DNA of 5,646 nt from Bacteroidota bacterium. Its GTDB lineage: Bacteria; Bacteroidota; Ignavibacteria; Ignavibacteriales; Melioribacteraceae. Positions 1 to 5,646 of this stretch are shown here, in pieces (the first letter of the stretch is position 1; each line of letters begins with the position of its first letter). The position numbers and the translations under genes were made by a program. The notes under the pieces are model-generated. The model was not told where the DNA came from, did no database searches, and saw only the letters and a list, made by a program, of their open reading frames with translations. The stretch covers positions 1-5,646 of the forward strand of contig JAEXUB010000039.1 in NCBI GenBank assembly GCA_023453125.1, in the 5' to 3' direction.

Positions 1-1290
1 ACTCTCCCCTTAACCGGACCGGAGAATGACAATTTAATTGAGAATAATTTTAATTCAGAAATAAATCTTGCCCGCAACGATGCAGTTGAACCTGATGGTA
101 CAATTACCGATGAGGCCGGAGGAGAAATGAATAAGGACGAAGTAACCAAGATTATCAATGCGATGGAGCTTGTTAATTCAATGGTCAAGATTGATGACCT
201 GCTGACGAGCATTGTAAATGTAGCTTGCGATCTCACAAATGCCGACCGCGGAACCCTATACCTTGTTGACAAGGAGAAGGGGGAACTATGGAGCAAAATA
301 GCAATGGGCACAGAGCCGAAGGAAATAAGGCTCAAAATAGGAGAAGGCATAGCAGGGGCAGTTGCGCGCACAAAAACAATCGAAAACATTAAAGATGTAT
401 CAACGCATCCTATGTTCAAGAAGGATGTAGATAAATCGAGCGGTTATGTTACAAAAAATATGCTCTGCTTCCCTCTTAAGAATAAGGAGGATGAGGTAAT
501 AGGCGTTCTTCAGCTACTCAACAGCAAAAACGGAGCCTTCTCGGAACACGACGAAGAAGTGCTGAGCATGATTTCAATAAATACCGCCATTGCGCTGCAG
601 AATGCAGAACTGGTTGAAAAACTTCTTACCGCAGAAAGAGTTTCTTCTCTGGGTAAAATGACAAACTTCCTCATTCAGGATATTAAAAAACCGGTACTGG
701 TAAGCAAGCGATATACCGAACATCTCAAATCCAAGAGTCTTGCGCCCGAACTGAATCAGCTTGTGGAAATGATTCTTACGGAACTTACGCAGGTGGCAGA
801 CCTCGTACAGACTACATCCTCCTACGCCGAAGGAAAGACGATTCTAAGGACTTCACTTACCGGAATTAATTCTGTGCTTCAGGATTTCATAGGAAGAATT
901 GACCAGTTTGTAACTTCGCGCAGATGCAGAATTAATTTTGACCCCGACAAAGAGGCAAATGTTAAAATAGATTCAAAAGAATTCTTCCAGTGCTTTCAGC
1001 ATATTGTTAAAAACGCCTGCGATGCAATGCCCGACGGAGGCACACTTACCATTAAAACCAAAATTGCAGACAGAACGGTAAAAATTATTTTTGAAGATCA
1101 GGGACTGGGCATTCCCGAGGCAATCATAGAAAAAATATTCGAACCATTTGTTACTCACGGCAAAAAAGAGGGTTCGGGACTCGGGCTCTCAATCACCAAA
1201 AAAGTAGTAGAGGCACATCAGGGTACAATTGAGGTAAGAAGCTCTTTAGGTGCGGGTGCTGTCTTTACGGTAACTCTCCCCCTCGGTTAA
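1..1290 (+). CDS. GAF-domain sensor histidine kinase-like protein, 5'-partial, lacking the phosphoacceptor His
   Basis: Cytoplasmic signalling protein; no membrane segment is visible. The frame has no stop from base 1, so the gene probably begins outside the window; ATG 127 is an internal alternative start (387 aa). Counting from that ATG: a GAF domain spans about residues 23-165 and ends in an NKFDE-like stretch (LLNSKNGAFSEHDEE). A DHp-like helix follows at about 168-235, then a HATPase_c domain at about 280-386 with N-box (KNACDAM, N296), G1 box (DQGLGIP, D324), F-box (IFEPF) and G2 box (GSGLGLS, 349-355). The H-box equivalent reads FLIQDIKKPV, where families usually have H-D/E-I-x-N-P. 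Q184 (CAG, 676-678) therefore replaces the phosphorylated His. ATP binding looks intact, but autophosphorylation at the usual site does not. Residues before 127 begin TLPL, the typical end of a HATPase domain, followed by an acidic Asn-rich linker, suggesting a double kinase. miaA follows 9 nt downstream. Domain calls are firm; signal, partner and true start are unknown. Confidence 0.85.
   Translation, partial: TLPLTGPENDNLIENNFNSEINLARNDAVEPDGTITDEAGGEMNKDEVTKIINAMELVNSMVKIDDLLTSIVNVACDLTNADRGTLYLVDKEKGELWSKIAMGTEPKEIRLKIGEGIAGAVARTKTIENIKDVSTHPMFKKDVDKSSGYVTKNMLCFPLKNKEDEVIGVLQLLNSKNGAFSEHDEEVLSMISINTAIALQNAELVEKLLTAERVSSLGKMTNFLIQDIKKPVLVSKRYTEHLKSKSLAPELNQLVEMILTELTQVADLVQTTSSYAEGKTILRTSLTGINSVLQDFIGRIDQFVTSRRCRINFDPDKEANVKIDSKEFFQCFQHIVKNACDAMPDGGTLTIKTKIADRTVKIIFEDQGLGIPEAIIEKIFEPFVTHGKKEGSGLGLSITKKVVEAHQGTIEVRSSLGAGAVFTVTLPLG
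118..124 (+). promoter_or_regulatory. Shine-Dalgarno-like GGAGGAG before internal ATG 127
   Basis: GGAGGAG lies 2 nt before ATG 127, or 4 nt if only GGAGG pairs. The spacing is short, and the neighbouring miaA and glycosyltransferase starts have no such motif. The bases also encode Gly-Gly-Glu in the open frame that continues from the left edge, so they may be coincidental. If functional, the site would give a separate GAF-kinase product starting at 127. Confidence 0.3.
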
Positions 1291-1299
1291 TCCTTTAAA

Positions 1300-2199
1300 A
1301 TGAAGTACAACCTGATTACAATTCTTGGTCCGACCGCCGCAGGCAAGACAAGGCTTGCGGCTTTGCTTGCGGATAAATTCAACGGTGAAATAATTTCTGC
1401 CGATTCCAGGCAGGTCTATAAACGGATGAATCTCGGCACAGGTAAAGATTATGCAGACTATCAGGTAAACGGCAGAACGGTCCCTTATCACCTCATTGAT
1501 ATCGCAGAACCCAGCGATGAGTTTAATCTATTCCGGTTTAAGGAACAATTTCATTCTGCATTTGATGAAATAACAACGCGAGGCAAAGTTCCTTTTCTTG
1601 CCGGCGGAACCGGAATGTATATTAATTCAGTAGTCAGCAACTATAAACTCGGCAAAACGGATGCTGACGAAGAGACTATTGAAAGACTAAACTCAAAGAC
1701 CGCAGAGGAGCTTAGGGATATTCTGCTCGGCATTGCTCCGGGACAGCATAACAGAACCGACCTCGAGATTAAAGAGAGAATCATCAGGGCAATTATTGTA
1801 GCGCAAAGCAGAGATAATGCACCGGAATTCGGGGAAATATCATCGCTGAACATCGGAGTAAATTTTCCGCGCGAAGTAATTAAAGAAAGAATTACAAATC
1901 GGCTTAAGGAAAGACTCAACGAAGGGATGATTGAAGAAGTTGAAGGGCTGATTAACGAAGGAATTACTTTTGAGAAACTTTCCTTCTTCGGATTAGAGTA
2001 TAAATTTGTCGGGCTCTACCTGAAGGGGGAAATTAACAGGAACGATATGTTCCAGAAGCTTAACAGCGCTATTCACGCTTTTGCAAAGAGACAGATGACC
2101 TGGTACCGGAAAATGGAAAAAGAAGGAGTGATAATCCGCTGGATTGAAGGAGCTGATTTTGAAGCGGCAGGTAAAATAATTGAAAGCAATTATTTCTGA
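1300..2199 (+). CDS. miaA: tRNA dimethylallyltransferase (MiaA)
   Basis: Cytoplasmic enzyme that transfers a dimethylallyl group to N6 of A37 in tRNAs reading codons that begin with U, the first step toward ms2i6A. Visible motifs: P-loop GPTAAGKT at residues 10-17; DSRQVYK at 35-41, with the conserved catalytic-type Asp35; YHLIDI at 63-68; GGTGMY at 102-107; the family C-terminal signature AKRQMTWYRK at 262-271. The length of 299 aa is near the usual 300-320. The GTGKDYADY stretch (46-54) and FGLEYKF (230-236) differ from the GTAKP and GYK versions of the common form. They resemble, from memory, a MiaA variant found in Bacteroidota genomes that carry two miaA copies. The middle region (about 115-165) is short and divergent. 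ATG 1300 has no Shine-Dalgarno sequence (upstream TCCTTTAAA). It lies 9 nt after the kinase stop, so co-transcription is likely. Confidence 0.93.
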   Translation: MKYNLITILGPTAAGKTRLAALLADKFNGEIISADSRQVYKRMNLGTGKDYADYQVNGRTVPYHLIDIAEPSDEFNLFRFKEQFHSAFDEITTRGKVPFLAGGTGMYINSVVSNYKLGKTDADEETIERLNSKTAEELRDILLGIAPGQHNRTDLEIKERIIRAIIVAQSRDNAPEFGEISSLNIGVNFPREVIKERITNRLKERLNEGMIEEVEGLINEGITFEKLSFFGLEYKFVGLYLKGEINRNDMFQKLNSAIHAFAKRQMTWYRKMEKEGVIIRWIEGADFEAAGKIIESNYF

Positions 2200-2206
2200 G
2201 CCCCAT

Positions 2207-3523
2207 ATGACCGATGCCGTTAAAAAATATCTTAATAAATACTCTGCCGGTGGATGGACTGCGGAAACACCGGGGAAAAAATTTAAAAATATAGCAGTCG
2301 TCCCCGCTATTAAAGAATATGATAACATCAGGAATCTGCTTCTTTCCCTGACGCAATGCTCCCCCGAATATTTCAGCGATTCCCTCTTTCTATTTGTCAT
2401 TAACAATACCGTATCGGCTGAAGCGCAAATATTGGAAGCCAACCTGAAAACTATTGAGATGCTTCGCGGTATAATTAAAGGGGAGTTGAATGACGGAGTA
2501 TCCGCCGCAGTTAACTCGGCGGGATTGAATATCGGCGTAATTGATGCTTCAACCGGAAGCAACGCACTCCCAGAAAAAGATGGGGGCGTTGGATTAGCAC
2601 GCAAAATTGGGATGGATATAGCCCTCACTCTTTTCGATTATAACCGCAAAGAGAAGAACATCCTGATTTGTCCCGATGCCGACTGTACCATTGAGAAAAA
2701 TTATCTCACTGAAATTGTAAGGACTTTCAATAAAGATAATTTAAATGCCGCTTATGTCAGTTTTGAGCATCCGCTTCCCGATAATATCGAAAGCAGGCTT
2801 GCAATCATCAATTATGAAATATTTCTACGCTATTATGTGCTGGGGCTGATTTATTCCGGTTCCGGCTACGCAATTCATACAATCGGTTCAACAATGGCCT
2901 GCAGCGCAGAAGCTTATATAAAGGTTGAGGGTATGAACAAGAAAAAGGCCGCGGAAGATTTTTATTTTATGGAAAAGCTGTGCAAGAATTATCCCGTGGT
3001 TAAAATGGGGGGCACTAAAATATATCCATCAAGCAGGGGCTCCTGGCGCGTTCCATTCGGCACCGGACAGAGAGTAAACAGATATTTATCCAAAGCTCAG
3101 AATGAATATCTTCTTTATTCCCCCGAATCATTTGAAGTTCTAAAAAAATGGCTCGCGGTTTTCAACTCCCCCATCAAGCGTACCGTTGCAGAATATTTAA
3201 CCGAAGCATCGGCTATTCATCCCTCCCTACTAAGGTTTCTAACCGAAAATAAATTTGAGGAGAGCTGGAAAAGGATTGAAGAGAACTGCAGGGATGAAAA
3301 ACAGCTTGCAAGGCAGAAACATTTCTGGTTTGACGGATTCAGGACCTTGAAGCTTATCCATTTTCTGCGCGATAACGGAATTCCTCAGATGGAAATGTAT
3401 ACTGCCGTAAATGCCTTACTGATTAAATTCAACAAAGGAATGGATTTAGATATTTCAGGGGACTTTTACCTATCCCCCGGCAAACAGATGCCATATCTCA
3501 ATACATTAAGGAATCTGGCATAA
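2207..3523 (+). CDS. Family 2-like (GT-A fold) glycosyltransferase, substrate unknown
   Basis: Probable nucleotide-sugar glycosyltransferase of 438 aa. With ATG 2207 as residue 1: the first strand, NIAVVPAIKE (28-37), replaces the usual V-P-x-Y-N-E; GGVGLARKIGMDIAL (126-140) matches the helix before the metal site; ICPDADC contains the DxD-type motif D157-A-D159; a conserved Gly-Ser region and AEDFYFMEKL (249-258) supply the acidic ED motif; SSRGSWRVPFGTG (275-287) is a distinctive acceptor-side loop. About 129 residues separate the first strand from DxD, more than in a minimal GT2 domain, so there is an insertion. A C-terminal region (about 300-438) has no recognisable domain. No signal peptide is apparent, and the hydrophobic stretch near 205-225 is more likely buried than membrane-spanning. 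An in-frame TTG at 2180 would overlap miaA by 20 nt; I prefer ATG 2207, 7 nt after the miaA stop. Sugar and acceptor cannot be read from the sequence. Confidence 0.75.
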   Translation: MTDAVKKYLNKYSAGGWTAETPGKKFKNIAVVPAIKEYDNIRNLLLSLTQCSPEYFSDSLFLFVINNTVSAEAQILEANLKTIEMLRGIIKGELNDGVSAAVNSAGLNIGVIDASTGSNALPEKDGGVGLARKIGMDIALTLFDYNRKEKNILICPDADCTIEKNYLTEIVRTFNKDNLNAAYVSFEHPLPDNIESRLAIINYEIFLRYYVLGLIYSGSGYAIHTIGSTMACSAEAYIKVEGMNKKKAAEDFYFMEKLCKNYPVVKMGGTKIYPSSRGSWRVPFGTGQRVNRYLSKAQNEYLLYSPESFEVLKKWLAVFNSPIKRTVAEYLTEASAIHPSLLRFLTENKFEESWKRIEENCRDEKQLARQKHFWFDGFRTLKLIHFLRDNGIPQMEMYTAVNALLIKFNKGMDLDISGDFYLSPGKQMPYLNTLRNLA

Positions 3524-3619
3524 AAAGCGCCCCATTAGTATTCAACTGCCTTCTAAAAAAGCCAAAAGCATCCTCTTTTACTTAACAGGGATTTAACATC
3601 TCTTTCTATTTGTTTTTTT

Positions 3620-3627
3620 TATATTTG
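3620..3627 (+). promoter_or_regulatory. Candidate -7 promoter element TATATTTG upstream of chrA
   Basis: TATATTTG fits the TAnnTTTG -7 consensus known for Bacteroidota primary sigma factors. The expected TTTG -33 box about 19-21 nt upstream is not present; the only nearby TTTG (3609-3612) is far too close. If active, transcription would start near 3632-3635, leaving a leader of roughly 60 nt before the likely chrA start. AT-rich DNA makes chance matches common. Confidence 0.35.
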
Positions 3628-3683
3628 CCCAATCAGTTATTTGGCAGTCATTATATTAATTGTGAAACCGCTTAGCATAAATT

Positions 3684-3687
3684 GAGG
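3684..3687 (+). promoter_or_regulatory. Possible ribosome binding site GAGG before the ATA at 3693
   Basis: GAGG sits 5 nt before ATA 3693, at normal Shine-Dalgarno distance. ATA 3693 begins the most natural chrA N-terminus (xETVNKNNRS...). This is the main reason for preferring 3693 over ATT 3681. The match is only four bases, and this genome does not appear to depend strongly on such sites. Confidence 0.3.
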
Positions 3688-3692
3688 CGTTT

Positions 3693-4847
3693 ATAGAAAC
3701 AGTCAATAAAAACAACAGAAGTACAATTGAGCTGATTAAAGTTTTTACCAGGCTTGGATTTACCACATTCGGAGGACCGGCGGTGCACATTGCCATGTTT
3801 GAGGAGGAGGTTGTTTCAAAACGCAAATGGATTTCGAAAGAACACTTTCTCGATCTCGTTGGAGCTACCAATCTGATACCGGGTCCCAACTCAACAGAAA
3901 TGGCAATGCATACCGGATATCATATGGCGGGCAAATGGGGACTGGCTGCTGCAGGCTTAAGCTTTCTCATTCCGGCAGTACTTATTACCGGATTGTTAGC
4001 CTATTTCTATTCTCTTTACGGAACGCTTCCCGATGTTTACCCCTTCTTATACGGAATAAAACCGGCGGTTATTATAATCATTCTTAATGCGGTTTATAAA
4101 ATGGGAAGCAAAGGAATTAAAGGGGGGAAACTCCTCTTTGCGGCCCTTTCAGTTGCGGCAATAAACGGGGCCGGATTAAACGAAGTATACTCAATTATTC
4201 TGGGGGGAATAGGCGGATCACTCTTTATTTATCTTTCAGTTAATATAAACCGCCTAAACTCCATTTTTCCACTGCCTCTGCTTTTCATTTATTCTTTGAA
4301 CACGGCGGCAGAATATGGACGCGAGACGATTATAAAATTATTTTTAGCTTGCCTGAAAATCGGTACTGTCTGGTTCGGAGGGGGATATATTCTTGCGGCA
4401 TATTTCGACGGCGAATTTGTAAAGGGACTTAACTGGCTCACACGGCAGGAACTATTAGACGCAATTGCAATCGGACAGTTTACTCCAGGCCCCTTCCTCT
4501 CGTCAGCCACTTTTATCGGCTTTCAGATAGCAGGATTTTGGGGAGCGGCGGCAGCTACGGCAGGCATTATCCTCCCCTCATTTCTCTTTGTGCTTCTTCT
4601 AAATCCGCTCATACCCAAAATGAGAAAATCAAAATTCTTCTCGGTATTTCTGGATGCAATAAATGCCAGCGCTATTGCCGTTATGCTTGTTGCAGGCTTG
4701 AGGATGGGTATTGAAATGGCTGCCGACTGGAAAACAATCCTTATTATGGCCGCTGCATCGGGGGCTTTCTTTTTTATAAAGAAAATTAATGCAGCGTACA
4801 TTATTCTTCTGGGCGCGGCAATGGGATATCTTCTTACATTTATTTAA
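3693..4847 (+). CDS. chrA: Chromate transporter ChrA (two-domain CHR family), with no standard start codon
   Basis: Inner-membrane transporter of the CHR superfamily; known members export chromate, and specificity here is inferred. Counting from ATA 3693 (384 aa, normal for the two-domain form): domain 1 begins ELIKVFTRLGFTTFGGPAVH (13-32), then FLDLVGATNLIPGPNSTEMA (52-71), the family hallmark. Domain 2 repeats the plan with KIGTVWFGGGYIL (222-234) and AIGQFTPGPFLSSATFIGF (258-276). About ten hydrophobic segments can be counted. The first standard in-frame start is GTG 3783, but that would begin inside FGGPAVH and delete the conserved first helix. The coding match continues upstream to the TAA at 3678. 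Possible explanations are initiation at ATA 3693 or ATT 3681, a mutated ATG, or a one-base frameshift from GTG 3662 (MKPLSIN, TGA at 3683). The rest of the frame is intact, so I call it a gene, with the exact 5' end unresolved. It is convergent with the ROK gene. Confidence 0.85.
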   Translation: METVNKNNRSTIELIKVFTRLGFTTFGGPAVHIAMFEEEVVSKRKWISKEHFLDLVGATNLIPGPNSTEMAMHTGYHMAGKWGLAAAGLSFLIPAVLITGLLAYFYSLYGTLPDVYPFLYGIKPAVIIIILNAVYKMGSKGIKGGKLLFAALSVAAINGAGLNEVYSIILGGIGGSLFIYLSVNINRLNSIFPLPLLFIYSLNTAAEYGRETIIKLFLACLKIGTVWFGGGYILAAYFDGEFVKGLNWLTRQELLDAIAIGQFTPGPFLSSATFIGFQIAGFWGAAAATAGIILPSFLFVLLLNPLIPKMRKSKFFSVFLDAINASAIAVMLVAGLRMGIEMAADWKTILIMAAASGAFFFIKKINAAYIILLGAAMGYLLTFI

Positions 4848-4867
4848 ATATCTCCTTTGGATAAACT

Positions 4868-4885
4868 CCGGGTTTAATTTCCCGG
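4868..4885. terminator. Small inverted repeat between convergent genes, possible weak terminator
   Basis: CCGGG (4868-4872) and CCCGG (4881-4885) form a perfect 5-bp GC stem with an 8-nt AT loop. It sits at the junction of the convergent chrA and ROK genes and overlaps the last codons of the ROK gene. There is no proper T-run on either strand (only TGTTT on the plus side), so any termination activity would be weak. It may be chance. Confidence 0.25.
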
Positions 4886-5646
4886 CTGTTTAAACAAATT
4901 CGCGGCCCCGATAATAGGAGCATCTTCCCACAACTGCGAAATCTCTATCTTTGTATTCATTTTCTCATTTTCAAATGCATATTCCATAAGGGGCACAAAC
5001 AGTTCTGCCGCCAGAGCAATTTTTCCTCCGATAATCAGCTTCTCGGTGCCAAAAAGATTAAGCCAGGGCATAAGGAAAGAAGAAAGATTAAATGCAAATT
5101 CATTGAATACTTTTTGAGCTCCCTTATTGTGCTTATGAGCCATAGCTATTTCCTTAACATTACCGGCTTTTATTCCGGCCGCCTCAAAATAACTTTCAAT
5201 AAACCATCGTGTTGAAAAATAGTCATCGGCTATCCCCTTCTTATAAGGTATATTCCAGAACATTCCCCCCAGAGGCACATCCGAAGAATCGGATACAATT
5301 TTTCCATCATTAAGAAAAGTAGAGCCGAATCCCGTTCCGAGTGTAATTGCGGTTATTCTTCCGCATTTTTTTCCGCTTCCCGCATAATACTCCCCGAGCG
5401 CGAATGCAGAAGCGTCATTAATAAATTTTATGTTTTCAGGAGGCAGTCCGGCCGCTTCAGAGAAGAAACTTCGCAGATCCATTCCGAAAACCGAATCATA
5501 CTTTCCCACTCCCTTAATGAGACTGATTCCCTTTTCGTAATCGAACGGCCCCGGAATTGATATTGCTGCGCCTTTGCAGATACCGCCAAGCTGGCAAGCC
5601 TCTTTTACAGCACTTCGCCAGGCGGCCAGAACCGAACCGGCGCCTG
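4874..5646 (-). CDS. ROK-family sugar kinase-like protein, N-terminus outside the window
   Basis: Probable cytoplasmic ATP-dependent hexose kinase of the ROK/actin-like ATPase superfamily. The frame runs without a stop to the window edge, giving 256 visible residues of an expected 290-320. The N-terminal phosphate-1 loop (DxGGT) is outside. Counting from the first complete codon (5644): AISIPGPFDYEKGIS (27-41) is the ROK PGP region; FINDASAFALGE (74-85) carries the N-D pair, with D77 as the expected catalytic base; LGTGFGS (102-108) is the phosphate-2 loop; LIIGGKI (203-209) is the adenosine-side Gly-Gly; EDAPIIGAANLF (about 240-251) is the C-terminal signature. The usual ExGH plus CxCGxxGC zinc site is absent; that position reads VPLGGMFWNIPY, as in a zinc-less subgroup I recall from Bacteroidota. 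A GTG at 5509-5507 is internal, since homology clearly continues upstream of it. Substrate is unknown; glucokinase is only one option, and the gene has no sugar-related neighbour in view. Confidence 0.85.
   Translation of the reverse strand, partial: GAGSVLAAWRSAVKEACQLGGICKGAAISIPGPFDYEKGISLIKGVGKYDSVFGMDLRSFFSEAAGLPPENIKFINDASAFALGEYYAGSGKKCGRITAITLGTGFGSTFLNDGKIVSDSSDVPLGGMFWNIPYKKGIADDYFSTRWFIESYFEAAGIKAGNVKEIAMAHKHNKGAQKVFNEFAFNLSSFLMPWLNLFGTEKLIIGGKIALAAELFVPLMEYAFENEKMNTKIEISQLWEDAPIIGAANLFKQPGN

Larger units (their letters stand above)
3524..3692. other. Intergenic spacer between the glycosyltransferase and chrA
   Basis: This is a 169-nt AT-rich stretch. It contains a T9 run ending at 3620, the TATATTTG candidate promoter element, and an in-frame TAA (3678-3680) that bounds the chrA frame on the left. 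A GTG at 3662 opens a short frame (MKPLSIN) that ends in TGA at 3683 and lies one base out of phase with chrA. I see no convincing terminator hairpin for the upstream operon and no RNA gene. Confidence 0.6.

Noticed and set aside
2180..2206. TTG start giving a 9-residue N-terminal extension of the glycosyltransferase
   Set aside because: It would overlap the end of miaA by 20 nt with a weak start codon, while ATG 2207 lies just after the miaA stop. The extension adds no recognisable motif.
1993..2628. Long reverse-strand open frame (211 codons) across the miaA/glycosyltransferase junction
   Set aside because: It lies antisense to two well-supported genes, spans their boundary, is Ser/Leu/Ile-rich in the manner of a shadow frame and shows no recognisable domain.
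3566..3620. Possible terminator after the glycosyltransferase: AAAAG/CTTTT inverted repeat and the later T9 run
   Set aside because: The stem is only 5 bp and nearly all A-T, and the T-run is about 30 nt further on with no stem directly before it. This does not fit an intrinsic terminator.
4523..4801. Reverse-strand open frame antisense to chrA
   Set aside because: It is the mirror of the hydrophobic C-terminal half of ChrA. The sense frame carries clear family motifs, and this one does not.
5507..5509. GTG as the start of the ROK gene
   Set aside because: The same frame continues without a stop to the window edge and encodes the conserved AISIPGPFDYEKGIS segment upstream of it, so the GTG is internal.
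1..5646. A new multi-gene defence or mobile system
   Set aside because: No integrase, transposase, nuclease, toxin-antitoxin pair, repeat array or tRNA is visible. The genes are housekeeping or common accessory types in ordinary spacing.

Overview
The window is about 5.6 kb of moderately AT-rich bacterial DNA. It holds five protein-coding genes, two of them cut by the window edges, and no RNA gene, mobile element or CRISPR array that I can support. Several traits point to the Bacteroidota/Ignavibacteriota/Chlorobiota group: start codons mostly without a Shine-Dalgarno sequence, a TATATTTG (TAnnTTTG-type) promoter element, a MiaA with the GTGKDY and EYKF signatures, and a ROK protein without a zinc site. 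This assignment is inferred from remembered family traits, not from a search.

Layout. Positions 1-1290 (+) carry the C-terminal part of a GAF-domain sensor kinase. Its frame is open to the left edge, where it reads like the end of another kinase ATPase domain. miaA (tRNA dimethylallyltransferase) follows at 1300-2199 (+), then an unusual GT-A/family-2-like glycosyltransferase at 2207-3523 (+). The gaps are 9 and 7 nt, so these three genes probably share a transcript. A 169-nt AT-rich spacer (3524-3692) holds a candidate promoter. A two-domain ChrA-type chromate transporter follows (about 3693-4847, +). Convergent to it, 26 nt away, is a ROK-family sugar-kinase-like gene (4874 to beyond 5646, -), whose N-terminus lies outside the window.

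How the genes relate. They do not form an obvious pathway: signalling, tRNA modification, glycosyl transfer, anion transport and sugar phosphorylation are all represented. This looks like ordinary chromosomal gene packing, and I found no convincing new multi-gene system. The points that merit attention are within genes. The kinase has glutamine where the phosphoacceptor histidine should be, and appears to be the second half of a double-kinase polypeptide. chrA has clear coding sequence upstream of its first ATG/GTG/TTG, so it uses a non-standard start, is frameshifted, or has lost its start codon. The ROK protein lacks the family zinc-binding cysteine cluster.
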